NCBI GenBank assembly: GCA_019915015.1 | Contig: JAHBBC010000022.1 | Coordinates: forward strand, 434,001 to 498,000 | Direction of reading: 5' to 3' | From: Auriscalpium vulgare | Taxonomy: Eukaryota > Basidiomycota > Agaricomycetes > Russulales > Auriscalpiaceae | DNA length: 64,000 bases | The notes under the pieces: generated by a model | What the model was told of the DNA's origin: nothing | Database searches by the model: none | What the model saw: the letters and a program-made list of their open reading frames with translations, nothing else | Translations under genes and position numbers: made by a program | Shown: in pieces, positions 29,046 through 42,388 of the stretch | Numbering within the stretch: the stretch's first letter is position 1 | How the letters are laid out: each line of letters opens with the position of its first letter

Positions 29046-32000
29046 GACGGGCGAGTGAAGCGGGTGCAGGAACGTGCTAGAGGCCCGTCGACGATCAAAA
29101 CATACTCCTCAGCGCAGAGTACTTATCGCCACCTTCAGAGGGAAGAACGCGGTCAAGACGAAAGAGTCACAAGGCCACTGCGCAGGCACTGAGCGCAACG
29201 CGAGGCGACTGCGGAATGGAACACATATCAGTATGTAGATGGCGTACGCATGCCCATCGATTGGGGGAAAGAAGCGAGTACTTGCCTTCTCGTCGATAGA
29301 ATACCTCCGAATCGACCACTCAGATCACCATCTCTTGAATTTGCGTAGCTGTTGGTGGCCTCGTGGTCACACTGCGCGATGCCCGAGGTTCGCTTCTTGG
29401 GTTAGCTACCTGTGAAACTCTGCCCTGCTGCGCCATGCATGTTGTCTTTCCGGGTCCAGTGGTGCGATACTAGAGGCAATGTTGTGTTATCCGGGTGGAT
29501 GGTGGAGGATTGCGGACACCGGCGCAGACGCTGGGGCCAGCGTGTGGTGTCAGGACAGTGGTCGATGACGCGACGACCGCTCCCGCTGGCAGAGTGTATC
29601 ATCCACAAACAGGTCTGCTGGGTCCAGACTATATCCCGCCTTTATCTGCCCATGCAGCATATCTATTCTCCTCGGGATGAGAAATCCATCGTCATCCGCT
29701 CTGCAGTCTAGCACTCACCTCGAATGAATCACAGCTGGACCAGTGATTTGGGAACAGATTTGATTAAACACATACGCGGTGTCTCTCGTTTGGGTAGGAA
29801 TTCTGCAAATGCGAGTAGGAAGGGGAGAAGTTTGTGAGACGCTGCTCGCGCCGCGGGCCACCGGCAAATATATTTTTATGCTCCGATCGAAATCGCCGGC
29901 AGCGCCGTCCTCGCCTTGTCTCGCCTTGCAAATTGACCACGTCGACCCCGTCGCTCTCTGTCCTACCGCTCTACCTATGTCCCTCCTCGCCTGGATCTTT
30001 CAACATGCCATCAGATTACCGGGCAATAATGTGGCGCAATCCCGACATCTTTCACCGAGTTCTTGACGCCCTTCCCTCATACGCCCATAGCGCGACAAGA
30101 ACACTGGACGATTGAATCATAGATGGATTGGCTCCGCGGGATACTGGATAGACGTTCATGCGCATGATGCCGATGTAGCCTTGCTTCAGAACCTATGGTG
30201 GGCAGCCATAGTTTCCGCATCGACGGTCGATCGCGTCGTCTTTTCTGATACGCTATGTCGTTGCGCAGCCTCTCAAGACATCGTCGCCGTATCTCGACGG
30301 ACCTCAACTGTGATTCCTCCCGCACTCGCCTCTCATACGTCCACCCTCCCTGCGCCCTTTTCCACACTCGGCGATCCACCGCAGTCTTCATGCCGTCGAA
30401 GCCGCCGCGTCTCGCGGCCACAGCTCGCGCAAGACTCGGCCGCGGGGTTGTCAAGGCGATATCTCATCCTCACCATCGTGAGCAGCCTTACTTTCCGCCT
30501 CGACGGTCCACTGCGCAGTCTTTTAGCGTGCTTGCCATGGATACACCCCGTCTCATACCTCCCACTGCCATCCTCCCATCGCCATCGTCCTGTTACCCGT
30601 CAACGCGTCTGACCGGTGGCCGCGTCCTCTGGCAGCAGCAGCATGCGCAAACCGGCATCCATTGTGTGTTCCACAGTGCGCGCATCGCCTGCGCAACGCT
30701 GGCGCAGACACAGGCAAGCTCAAGCGCGTCATCTCGAGCGGGCGGATTGTATGCGAGCTGGGCGAGCGCAAACATCGGCGGGGGAGGCCATGGCAGGGTC
30801 GGTAGGGTGCGTGGGCCGCCCGGCGTAGATGTATATGTGGACGCTGACAGTATTTGCTTCAGGTGCCGATTCTACGACAGCGCGCCACGTCGACTTCCTC
30901 CTGCATCACCCCCACGCCCATGAGAGCCTCGAAGCGCACGCGCACGGACGCCATGTCACATTTCCCCACACTAGGCCGACGCTCCGCGCCTGGACTCTCC
31001 TGCCCGGCTCCTAGCTGCGCACGCTCTTCGTCCGTCTACCACGTCCCTCGACCAGCGCCTAACACGGACCTCCGCATGCCAGCGACCGTTGACCGGCACC
31101 AGGAGCAACTCGGTCACTTACTGTCGTGCGTGCTCTGGTGCGTTTGCGGTGACGTGGGCGGCGGACGGTGGAGCTTTGGCTGGAGGGCACGGACTCGAGG
31201 AGGCGACGGAGCAGGCCGCAGGTTGTACTTGTGTCAAAAGCGGTCTGTATTGCGTCTTGCACGCTTGGTGGGGAGCACACCCTGTACCTATCCTCGCGTA
31301 CGTGCTGGTAGTCTTCCTACGAGTGCTCTGCAGGGCGCGAAATGTAGGGCAACTGCTAGCTTACTGTGCGATATGATGCGGCGATCGCGGATCTGAGATC
31401 TGTGCGTCTAGAGCGGCCGACGTGCACAGATCAGATCTCCCTCTACAGAAGCCTCACCTATCGACCCTCGGCGCGCGCTCCCTTCGAAGGCATTCTGAAT
31501 AGGGCCGCGCTCTGGCCGTTGGGGTCCACTGCAGAGACAACCCTTGGCGTCTCAGTGCTGGCGATCTGGCCTCTACAAGCGCGGCGGCGGCGACAGTCAC
31601 TGACATCCAGCCTCTTATTCTCTTGCCTCTCAGCACACGACGCAGCCAAGAACGCATCTTCCCCATATACGCCGATCGTACAAGGCAATCGAGGCTTGCT
31701 AGTATCGCTCTGGGCCCCTCGCCCGCGCATGGTGGACGATAAACAGGACATGGGGTGCACATATCGTGTCCACAACGCCAACTTGCGTCGTCGTCGCATC
31801 TCTCAAAGGACGTGAGCAGACCACCCTGTGTCTCTGGCCTGCAGAAGGTACTCACAGCGTCGTTGTCGTTTGCAGTCGGACAGACGAGGCGCAGCACTGA
31901 CGAGCAGCGCACAGATGATAATACTGACCTGAAGTCGGTACGACGAGATACGGCGTCGGGTAGACCTTGAGCCCAGCTGTCCGGAGGGTGGAGGGCAGAG
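29046..32000. repeat. Duplicated noncoding DNA and repeat block A, copy 2
   Basis: About 29,105-29,880 parallels 18,000-18,760. From about 29,780 the sequence continues as block A and parallels 21,500-23,900, with no P450 gene between them. 31,470-31,560 also resembles the first 60 bases of the window. No intact gene is seen. Confidence 0.6.
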
Positions 32001-33347
32001 GCAAGGAGTACCTAAGTTGCGATCGTGACCTGTGCTCTGCGATGCCATGTCTTTTCACAGGAAGCCACGTAAACGGAAGCAGTACGCCTGCATGCAATTG
32101 CTTCTAAATCCAGGGATAGCTAGGGACTTCAGTCTCGTGAGCCTGCAGCGTGAGGAAGATCTGTAATCGGATCGATACCACGCCGAATCTAGGCTGGCGC
32201 GGAATGTTCACCTTGCAGTAATTCGAATGCGGAGGCGGCTTTCATACGTATGTGCGCGCACGCAGAGCATATTCATAGTCTGCTTGGGGGGTCTGCGAGA
32301 CCATCTAAAACCATTTGGATGAAATGAGTGCAGGAATGTTGAGAGCGTAAGATGATGGCCCCGCGCTGAGCTGACAAGCCAAAGGTCTCCCTGCTAACAA
32401 TTATCATGGCACACACCTGGCTAGACCAATAACGAGACAGTCACCGGTATACAACGTCGCAATGGAAACGAGTGCAATCTCTGCTGGCGCCGAGCAGCCA
32501 CGCAGGATATTGACCTCCAGCTTGTGCGGACTCGGAGCATGTACTTACCGGCGTGCCTATGTGCGATGGACGAGTTCAGATAGATGGCTCAGTGCAAGCG
32601 TTGGGCAACATATTCCACGAAATAGAGAGTGCAAGGAGAGAAAGAGCACTGGAGTTGCAAGAGCCAGATTGAAGAACGAAACAAATGAGATAAAAGTCGC
32701 GACTTGAATACCATTGCCACGTGGTCTCGGTGCACCGAGCGCCAGCGCATCGCGCGTCTGTCTTCAAGCTTCACCACCACCAGCCCGCTCCGCGCACCAT
32801 CCCCTCCGACTACCAAGCGTGCATTGACGACTACTCTCTGAACCGCAGCACCCGCAGCCTTCATCGCCTGCATGCCCACTTCATCATCATCTCGCTCTCC
32901 TAGTCCTCACGTCGTTATCTATTCGCCCCATTCGTGCTCGGTATTGCCCACCACCGCTCAATGTCCCATAAGATGCGAGATAGAAGCTACGGACATCATC
33001 GTGGCATTCTAGCGACACAAGGAAACCTGCGGAGCCACCTCTGGTGCTTGAGATGGAGCCACAAACCCGCGAGGCTGCGCTGCTTGCTACACCGATGGGT
33101 TCTGGAAACTAGATTTCACTATGGTGAGTGTGCTTCCCTTGCCCAGCGATGGACTCAAGTGACTCGCACTGTCGTTTCTGACTGTTTCTGTCTTTCCGCA
33201 GCCTCATGCGCGCAGGACAAGACCTTCCTGCGCAGTCGCCACCTTGCGCCTCTCTCGATAAGATAGAGCAATAAATACTACAGGATGCGCGACCATGCAG
33301 TACATCCCGCTCACCTGAAGTCAACATCTGCCATTGATCAGCTCAGG
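32001..33347. other. Region upstream of the F-box gene, no gene seen
   Basis: No ORF with family resemblance and no clear repeat array. 32,755-32,800 carries a CACCACCACCAGCCCGCTCC motif that resembles, in inverse orientation, the end of repeat block B. 33,117-33,205 has GTGAGTGTGC and TTCCGCAG ends that could be a 5'-UTR intron, but this is unsupported. Confidence 0.4.
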
Positions 33348-34916
33348 ATGCCGAACGCAGACCAGACAGCGAGAGTTCCGATGGCTAGCCTGAGCACGGT
33401 ACGTCGGTACCAGTATCTCTCAATATGTCTCTCATCTGACTTCTACTCTTAGAGGCACAACTCCCTGCTTCCCATATCCCGCCTCCCGCCCGAAATCCTG
33501 ATGCATATTTTCGGTATCCTCGCCTCCATCGATTCGCCGGTGCAATACCGCGTATGGCGTCGTCGGGCTGCGAGCCGTCTCGGATGGCTGGCGCTCACCC
33601 ATGTCTGCTTGCACTGGAGGCACGTCGCCCTCCACGATCCCATCATCTGGGCATCCAACATCGCCGTGCCATTTCCACTCGGCGAGCGCTGGGCCAATGC
33701 ATTCCTCTCCCGCGCACAGAGCCGACCGCTTTCCATCAACTGTCCAGATTATGAGGGAAGACCACCTTTCTCCCATATTGAATTCATCCGCGAAAACCTC
33801 GCGCGCACGCACATCCTACACCTCAACGCCGCCAACACGCCGTTCTTTATGCTGTGCATCTCTGCACCCCTTCTCCATACCATCTGTCTCGACTTCTCGT
33901 ACACTGACCAAGTACCACCGGACATCCCCGCCGACATGTTTGGAGGCCCAGCAGGCGCACCGGCGCTGCGCAACCTGCGCATCCGCTCATTCGACAGGTA
34001 CCTGCCAGCTTGGACGTCACCTCTGCTCGCGCAGCTAGCCTCGCTGGAGGTCACCTGCCCCATGCGCTTGGACGACTTCTCCGAGATGCTCGCTGCGCTA
34101 CAGGGCATGCGAGCCATGCAGCGGCTTCTTCTCAGGGAGCTCAAGGTATATTCTCGGCGCAAAATCGAAGCCGTTGCCCTCCCACTGCGGCTGCGGCATC
34201 TACACATACACGCAGGAGTCTACTGTACACCCCACATTCTCGCACGCTTCCTCCCCAGTACGGATGTGCACCTCCGTTGCGGTATCGAGGGCGAATCCAA
34301 CGAGGCGCTCTTCCATGCCGCCGCAGCATTCCTCGACGTACGCATCGCCCCCATCACGCGCATCCAAATCGAGTCGGCGAGCTGGTCAGACGACGAAGAC
34401 GCTGTCGAGGTGACGGCATGGCGCGCCGCGGACACCGACACCGACACGCCAGCGCTTGCACTGGAGATCGCGAGCCCGCGGGACAGCTTCCCGGTGCGCG
34501 ACGCGCTGTACGTTCTGGCATCCCAGCACCTCGAGGAGCTGGTCGTGGGCATCGGCATCGCGTACCCGTCGTGGTGCGCGCCGCTGAAGCACGCCGCGCG
34601 GCTGCGGCGGGTGACGGTGACACGCGAGGCGGCGCGCTGGCTGTGCGTTCAGCTGCTCAACACCACGGGGTTCCTGCCTGCGCTCGAGATGCTCACCCTC
34701 TCCGGCGTTGTGCTGCGGGAGGATGCGTCGGGCTGGAGCGGCGCGTTGGCGCGCGACCTTCCGCTCACGCTGCCCCGCGCCGCACCGGGGCTGAAGGAGC
34801 TGGATGTTGGGCGGTGCGTCGTGGACGATGTGCTTGTGCGGAAGATGCGGGAGGCGATGCCGCAGGTGGAGATTAAAGGAGGGCCAAGGAAGCCAGGGTC
34901 ATTTACAGGTCTCTGA
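33348..34916 (+). CDS. F-box protein with leucine-rich C-terminal region, 504 aa
   Basis: Two exons, 33348-33398 and 33453-34916, joined at phase 0. The first gives MPNADQTARVPMASLST. The F-box-like motif spans about residues 22-75: SRLPPEILMHIFGILASID, then LGWLALTHVCLHWRHVAL and PIIWA. F-box proteins are substrate adaptors of SCF ubiquitin ligases, binding Skp1 through this motif. The remaining ~430 residues contain irregular leucine-rich segments (LRNLRIRSF, LASLEVTCPM, LKELDVGRCVVDD), consistent with an LRR-type substrate domain as in many expanded agaricomycete F-box families. The frame is open throughout, so the gene looks intact. A further upstream exon is possible. Substrate unknown. 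Confidence 0.9.
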
Positions 34917-36371
34917 CCGTTTTCTCTTCTCGTTATATTCTCCTCTCATCCCATCCGTGTTCATATTCCTTTTGCTGCATAGCTGGATCGTCGTTCTCAA
35001 TTTTAATATCCCTTTAGACCCGAAGTGAGCACGCGCGGCGCCCGATGAATTTAACCGCGCGACTTGAATCAGAGCCTCGCCAGCCACCACGGAGCGCCAG
35101 CGCGACGCCTGTCTCTTTCTCGTTTCCCTCACCAGCCCTACAACCGCGTGCTGATACCATCCATCCCGTCAAACCTTCCAGATCGCCTTCGAATACTTCC
35201 TGAAGCGCAGCGATGACGTGCTTTCTCACTCCGTCATCTTTTCGCCCGCCTCGTCCTTGGCATCTGCCATCTACTCGCTCACTTCAGCCTCGGCCCATAC
35301 CTCCTCAATCAGTCGCCAACTCAATACTACGGGCTTATTCGAGGCGTGGCATGAATTCCTACGCGCTACGCAGACTCTGATGCTCAAGATGGACCGACGG
35401 ACCACGATGAACTGCGCAGCTCTTTGAGTCGACGAGTTCTGGAGGGAAAAGACACACGGGAAGGCACGACTTCAACGCTGTGAGCAGCATCTGTCTGCAT
35501 GGGCACTCGCGCAATCGTTTCTGAAAAGCTATGCCATTCCTCAGTCGCATCGCGACATCCACGCCAAGAAGAGACGGGCGCACTGTCTCGTACTTCAACG
35601 GTACTCTCCTATCCACTGCTGTCCCATTCTCCCCCAGATTGCCGCATACAGCCGCCTGCATCATGCTGCTTTTGACTCCGACCAAAGCGGGGGGCCGCGA
35701 CAGGACGACCTGCGCATTGCTTCGACAACGCCGAGCGCGACGGGTTAGGGTTAGGCCGCACGGGCACGTTACAGCGGCGTCGTCGCCTTGTACGGTGAGC
35801 AGAAACTCTGCCCTTTCCCCACGGTTGCGCACTAATTCTATTCTTACTATGAAAGCCCGGCACGGAAGTTCGACGCAATGGGGCTCCAGCCGCATCGTTC
35901 ACTCTCGCCACACGGGCGCACCCACGGCCTTGTCCCGTACCCTCAGGCTACTCCGCTGCCCCAGAAACACGCCATTCCCTGTCCCAATCCGCAGCGGACC
36001 GCGTACTCTGGATGTTTGGGCAGTGACGACGTGGGTAGGCGGAAGTTTGCAGGTGGACATGTTGTCGGTTGCGGTGGTGGCGGTCGCGCCGATGACGTGT
36101 GCCAGTGTTTATTATTTCGTGCATCCATGTGCTTCAACTACGTGCGTCCAAATACAAGACTGTTTAGCCTGAGGTTCTAATAGCCAACGCGCGGATGATG
36201 GGGTGCCATTAGATGCCCTCGCACTGCCTTCAAGATTGCTAGACGCATCTCGGGCCCGTATCTCCGTCGACGCGCGCTGCGCCTTGCTTCGCTACTGAGT
36301 GTCTGCAGGTTCGGCGGCGTACGTTGGACGCCGTTCCAGTCCGGTGCCGGCAATACGTATTGCTGCCTGAC
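34917..36371. repeat. Dispersed repeat R1, best-preserved copy
   Basis: No gene family is recognised. About 35,035-36,371 matches 53,500-53,615 plus 54,882-56,020 (interrupted there by a hAT element), and partly 40,740-41,109, 45,780-46,148 and 50,820-51,300. Landmarks are CTGATGCTCAAGATGGA, CTTTCCCCACG, GAAAGCCCGGC, CGACGCAATGGGGCTCCAGC and GGCGGCGTACGTTGGACGCC. It ends where the 5-kb lectin repeats begin. Confidence 0.65.
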
Positions 36372-38099
36372 GAAGACGTGGCCCTGCGGCGATCATCTGG
36401 CTCTTGCGACTATGGCTCTGGCTCTCATTGCGCCCTCTAACATACAGTGGAAGATGGTGGGCCGCGCTTGAAATGATTTACCTGAGATTGTCCGCCGCAC
36501 GTAGGTACGCCGAGTAATTCCATGCCCTGTGCCCGCTTGCGCGAGCTTATTTCCTCATATCACAGATGAACTTCAACGACCATTGGCATGCTACGCTGAT
36601 ATCACGAGAGAAGCGATGCGCGTGCGGAAGGTGGGGTACGAGTGCGAGGCAGAAGACAAGTAGTACAGAGGCATCGATGGTGGTATCCAGGATGCGAGAG
36701 GGTGGGGTATGCGCTGGGGTATGCGGTGTCGTCGATAATCGTCGCTTTTTGTGGGGGGGAAATGTCCGCCTACGCGGACTGCTGCCTCGCGCCTTGGAAG
36801 AAGAAAATAAGGAAGAAAAGAAAGAAAGACGGCGAACGGTTTCGCATTCTCGCAGAGCGAAGAAACGGCATAAACGGCCAATAATTCGTCAATATTATAA
36901 TTTCGGCCGGTCCAGCCGCTTTATCACGGTGAAACACGCCAGCGTCAGCTTTTTGTTGAACTGGAACGGCCGAGATTGAGCACCTACGAGCGCGACAGGG
37001 TTCATACGGTCAAGCATCGTCGACATCATATCCTATCGTATGATCTCCCTTTGAAGACAATAGGCTGCACAGTTGGGCAGGCGTTCGGCATTTTGCCAGA
37101 TAGTTAGGCTGCCGCATTGTTCTCCTCCCCGCTTGATTCCGAGCTCTGTGGCGACTTGTGCTCGTTGTGTGGTCGTCGGTAAGCGCTTCTCCAAACCTGA
37201 ATGTGTCTTCCGTTCTCTTCTGATGGACGTCCTTGCATCCATGCGATGGCGAGGCGGCCTGGGCAGGATCGATGCTAGACGACCATGCTGGTATTAGTGA
37301 AGCAGCCCCCGCGTATGGGACCCAAGGCGGGTGACCGCTTGCTCGACGACTGCCTGACTCTGCACCTGACATTATCAGATGATGGCCACGACAAACCAGG
37401 TCTGCCCAAGACTGCAGGCTTGCCAGGCTAGGTGAGAAGCTATTCTCTGGAACCGAGCATTCATTCTTACGTGCTACCGCCCTTTTCACGATGAGGCATA
37501 TGGAGTCATGGACACCTTCAGTGGTACAATATTGGTCTCTTCTTGCCGACCTGTCTCCCCTACACGTCTGTGCCTCGCGATTCGAGCCAAGGCATCCTCC
37601 GCGCTACCCGCTTGCGGCGGCCTCGAATCCACTCGGAGATTATGCGTACGTCAGGATGGCATCTACTTCGGGTCTTGTCCTGCCCGTCAGGAGCTCTTCC
37701 GTCAATTCATCTCGCTTTGGACCGAGCTAGCGGGTATGGGTCCTCGAAAATGCTCAACGTCGTGCAGGGCGGCACATTGACGCGCATACCTCTGTTATAC
37801 CACTCGCATCATCTTCTCCTCACCTGACTGGCTGGTACAGCTCACAGGCTCGCACAAAGCCAATGCAATATATAATCATCACTCGTGCACGTGGGTGCGC
37901 GTCGCAGTCATTGCCTTGCCGCTCGGAGGAGCGCCCCAACGAGCTTGGCGGGCCCATGTGCACAAACGTCATCGATCCTACTGGATTGACCATTCTCTGC
38001 GGCGCAGCCCGCCTACGACTTCGGGCACAGTAATGGTCAACTTGCCAATAATTACCCGCTCCGGAAGGGCCCAGGGGGATGATATCAGTCTCCGTCAGG

Positions 38100-38107
38100 T
38101 ATATAAA
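38100..38107 (+). promoter_or_regulatory. TATA box of lectin gene 1
   Basis: TATATAAA lies 33 bp before the start codon, so transcription probably begins very close to the ATG. It is conserved in all three units. Confidence 0.65.
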
Positions 38108-38140
38108 CTCGACGGTCAGGCAGAACATCCTTATCCCAAC

Positions 38141-38735
38141 ATGCCTCTTCAATCCAACCAAGTCTACGTTCTCACCAACTTCAAGGCTGGCAACGTCGCT
38201 GACCTCTCGGGCGACGACAACCGCACTGTCATCGGATATGATTACCACGGCGGCGACAACCAGAAGGTACGCAAACTCGTCGAATTTCGCTAGCGTGGCA
38301 TGCAGCTGACGTCGCGCGATAGTGGACGTTCCAGCAGGTCGACGGCGGCCAGTGGACGATCCGCTCCGTCAGCTCGGGCAAGTACCTAGGTGTTGACGGA
38401 GACCCTCGCAATGACGCGAAGGTCATCGTCGTCGACGAGCCCTACACGTTTGACGTCTTGCCCGACGAAAAGCACACCGAGGCCTTCCGGTGGGTTGCGT
38501 CCACGCTTTATGTCTTTATCATTTGCTGACGACATGATCGGATATCATCAGTATCTACGTGCATGGCACCCAGTTCAACGTCGATCTCTACGGAGGCGAC
38601 CCTGCTCCCCGCACCCCCGTCATTATCTGGTCCAAGTGGCAGGGCGACAACCAGATCTGGCGTCTCGCTCCCCGTGCGTTAAATTTTTCAATCGTTGTAT
38701 ACATACTCACACTGTTCCGGATTTTAGCCCAGTGA
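38141..38735 (+). CDS. Ricin-B-type beta-trefoil lectin 1, 140 aa
   Basis: Four exons (38141-38266, 38323-38489, 38552-38673, 38728-38735) join in phase. The product is one beta-trefoil domain of three ~45-residue repeats. QxW signatures occur at the end of repeat 1 (NQKW, across the first intron) and repeat 3 (NQIWRL). Exon boundaries fall near repeat boundaries, and the last exon adds only two codons plus the stop. There is no signal peptide or membrane segment, as is usual for cytosolic lectins of mushroom fruiting bodies, where related small ricin-B proteins bind glycans and some act against nematodes or insects. Sugar specificity cannot be read from sequence. A mycocypin-like protease inhibitor of the same fold is a less likely alternative. 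It differs from gene 2 by very few bases. Confidence 0.88.
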
Positions 38736-39915
38736 ACGCTGCGGATGTCTGTTGCAACGGATGTCAGAAATGTTGAAGCTAGCGAGTTGAATAGCCATTA
38801 GCCATCTTGAAATGCATTGTGTTTTCGCGATTCGTTTTCCGCCACATGGCGTAACGCAGACTGAATAAGCAAGCATTGTTTTCTCGAACGCGCGGTGCAG
38901 AGTGGGCGTTTACTATATTCGAGCGCCCGACTTGGCCTCAACCGTCATGTCGCCTACGCACTCGCATCCTCGCACACTCCACGTCAGACGCTATGTACGA
39001 ACAGTCCCATGATAAGGTGAACTGGCTCGCCCACGGCGCGCGTCGACATCCTCAAGCCCCGCGCGGGGCCGCCATCTGCTAGTGCGAGGCGAACAGGTGC
39101 GTTACCAGCGTCCTCCGTTTCTGTCAATCTTACGAAGTCCTCCGTGATTCTGGTCGGCCATAGCCATCCGCTTGCTGCAACTGTGCAAACCCCGCCCGCC
39201 CGCCCGCCATGGAACACTCGACCTGGTGCGTGCCCAGCAGAATTGATTTGCCCTCCTGACGAGTCTGAATCTCTTTGGGCTGCGGCTGCCGCTGGATTCG
39301 CGTTGGATGAGTAATGGGACGATGGGATGTGGATGGGCCGGGCATGGTGAGAGCGGAGGCAGGATGCACTCGTCCACAGAGTACGTGCACCACCCGTGTC
39401 GAAGCTTGCTCCCTCGCTCACGCTAGGGTTTTTCATCAGCGTGGCAGCGCGAATCAGTTCCCCGTGCGCATACGGTGCAGCCCCGTCGACTCGTCTTCCG
39501 CGTGAGTTCCCAAGGCAACAGGCATTGCCATGCCGTTTTCTCTCGCTGACGTCGCGCTCACGCTTGCTCTGTATTCCTGGATTAAATCACAGAGGGCCGC
39601 TCGGTCTCCGATGTCAGCGATCTGCGACCGACGCGCGCCGCTACCCCCGGGGCCCGGGCCGCAGCTGCGCACCCGCACTGGTGAATTGCTGGTGAACCAC
39701 CCGCACTGTCCGTTCGTGCAAGAGAACTTGCGTGGAACGTCACCTCGAGATGTGCGACGCGTACCGACCGGTGAAGTTTAATGCTGAGGCTGCAAAGGGG
39801 AGTTCATTTGGAAGGAGGAGTCAACGAGAGCCGCAGCTCCGGGTGCGCCACGAACGGTGAGCTTTCTGTCTATAAGTTTTATTCATCTGATGTTGTCAGA
39901 ATTTCGCTAGCGCTT

Positions 39916-39956
39916 GGGTAGACGTCTCGACTGTCGAGATGACGAGGCGTCTACCC
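39916..39956. other. Hairpin-forming inverted repeat, unit 1
   Basis: GGGTAGACGTCTC pairs with GAGGCGTCTACCC (12 of 13 bases) around a CGACTGTCGAG-containing loop. It is identical in all three units. Confidence 0.6.
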
Positions 39957-42388
39957 CAGCGTGCCTGACCACTTCACTTCATATTCCACGGTCTGTCCGG
40001 CCTCTCTTTCTTACTCCTTCCTTCTTCTCGCTCACTTTTGCACCTCACAGCAGTTCTGTTGAGCCATCGTGAGCGAGCATCGAGTCGTGGACCTTCTTCG
40101 CTCTCCCGGGCCCTCGCCCACGAAAATCACGGCGCCGATTCCATTCATCCTCGATTGTCGCACCGGATGCTCTACCCCATCGATGCACGCCAGGCGCGGT
40201 ACGCTTGTGCAGACGTCCTGAGCGTGGGCGTGTAAGCCGCGCGCGGACCACAGATCAAAGCGAGGCGAGGCGAGACGAGACGGTGGCGCAGAGGCAGCAC
40301 GGGCCCCACATCGGTGCGCGTACCATCCCATTTAGTGTTTTCCCCTGGCTGAGTGTGTATAGCATCCTGCGCGTACTTCTGGATCAGCAGACATATCGAC
40401 GCGACTGCGCTCGCACTCGGGCAGTGCAGCGCGGTCGACCGAGCCCGCAGCAGACGGAAGGCACGCGTCAAGCGCGCAATGCGTACGTCGTCAACGCAGA
40501 CGCACACACCGTCGCCTCTGGGCGTTATGAAATTGTCCTTCTGGAAAAAATTAGCAATGCCTCGCCCCCAAGAGCCTGCAGACATAGACCGACAGGCGGG
40601 AAGGGCGAGCGTCTGCCGAACCGGCTCGAGATCTGCAGCACGCCGTGGCATGGTCGCTCTCCGGATGCCACCCAGCGCAACTCGTGCCCTGAATCGTCAT
40701 CGAGAGAAGCCCCCGTTGGCCGGCTCTCGCCAGCCATATCCGCGCTGCGCAGACTCTGATTCCCGGGATGGACCCACGCACCACGAGTTACTGCGCAGTT
40801 CTTTGAGTTGACGGGTGCGGTTGAGCACTTATCTTCATGGGCCCTCGCGCAGTCTTTGCCCACAAGCCATGTCGTTCCTCAGTTGCATCGCGAGCAGAAG
40901 ACACGGGCGCACCGTCTCGCACTTCAACGGCACCCTCCCATCCACCGCTGGCCCATTCTCCCCCAGAATGCCGCATACCAATTTGTGCATCATGCCGCCT
41001 GTAAATCCGACCATAGCGGCCGCCACAGGAGTCAGGACGACCTGCGCATTGCTTCGACAACGCCGAGCGTGATGGGCTACTATAGGGGTAGGCCGCACGG
41101 CCACGCTACGAAGACGTGGCCCTGCGGCGATCATCTGGCTCTTGCGACTATGGCTCTGGCTCTCATTGCGCCCTCTAACATACAGTGGAACATGGTGGGC
41201 CGCGCTTGAAATGATTTACCTGAGATTGTCCGCCGCACGTAGGTACGCCGAGTAATTCCATGCCCTGTGCCCGCTTGCGCGAGCTTATTTCCTCATATCA
41301 CAGATGAACTTCAACCACCATTGGCATGCTACGCTAATATCACGGGAGAAGCGATGCGCGTGCGGAAGGTTGGGTACGAGTGCGAGGCAGAAGACAAGTA
41401 GTACAGAGGCATCAATGGTGGTATCCAGGATGCGAGAGGGTGGGGTATGCGCTGGGGTGTGCGGTGTCGTCGATAATCGTCGCTTTTTGTGGGGGGAAAT
41501 GTCCGCCTACGCGGACTGCTGCCTCGCGCCTTGGAAGAAGAAAATAAGGAAGAAAAGAAAGAAAGACGGCGAACGGTTTCGCATTCTCGCAGAGCGAAGA
41601 AACGGCATAAACGGCCAATAATTCGTCAATATTATAATTTCGGCCGGTCCAGCCGCTTTATCACGGTGAAACACGCCAGCGTCAGCTTTTTGTTGGAACG
41701 GCCGAGATTGAGCACCTACGAGCGCGATAGGGCTCATACGGTCAAGCATCGACATCATATCCTATCGTATGATCTCCCTTTGAAGACAATAATAGGCTGC
41801 ACAGTTGGGCAGGCGTTCGGCATTTTGCCCGATAGTAGGCTGCCGCATTGTTCTCCTCCCCGCTTGATTCCGAGCTCTGTGGCGACTTGTGCTCGTTGTG
41901 TGGTCGTCGGTAAGCGCTTCCCCAAACCTGAATGTGTCTTCCGTTCTCTTCTGATGGACGTCCTTGCATCCATGCGATGGCGAGGCGGCCTGGGCAGGAT
42001 CGATGCTAGACGACCATGCTGGTATTAGTGAAGCAGCCCCCGCGTATGGGACCCAAGGCGGGTGACCGCTTGCTCGACGACTGCCTGACTCTGCACCTGA
42101 CATTATCAGATGATGGCCACGACAAACCAGGTCTGCCCAAGACTGCAGGCTTGCCAGGCTAGGCGAGAAGCTGTTCTCTGGAACAGAGCATTCATTCTTA
42201 CGTGCTACCGCCCTTTTCACGATGAGGCATATGGAGTCATGGACACCTTCAGTGGTACAATATTGGTCTCTTCTTGCCGACCTGTCTCCCCTAGACGTGT
42301 GTGCCTCGCGATTCGAGCCAAGGCATCCTCCGCGCTACCCGCTTGCGGCGACCTCGAATCCACTCGGAGATTACGCGTACATCAGCCT

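Larger units (their letters stand above)
36372..41109 (+). repeat. Lectin-bearing tandem unit 1 (4,738 bp)
   Basis: First of three direct repeats, each starting GAAGACGTGGCCCTGCGG. It contains one lectin gene (38141-38735) and no other gene I can support. It lacks the MITE found in units 2 and 3. The uninterrupted site is at about 37,645-37,655. It ends at CCACGCTAC, inside an R1 repeat. Confidence 0.92.

Noticed and set aside
35743..35755. GGTTAGGGTTAGG, a telomere-like motif (related sequence at 55,384)
   Set aside because: Only two TTAGGG units, inside an R1 repeat whose other copies have a different sequence at this point. Not evidence of a telomere or fusion.
36566..37489. Open frames repeated in all three lectin units (36,566-36,979 and the minus frame 37,010-37,489)
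   Set aside because: Frames differ between units through small indels (for example the one- to seven-base changes near 36,955 and 37,105), which argues against a conserved protein.
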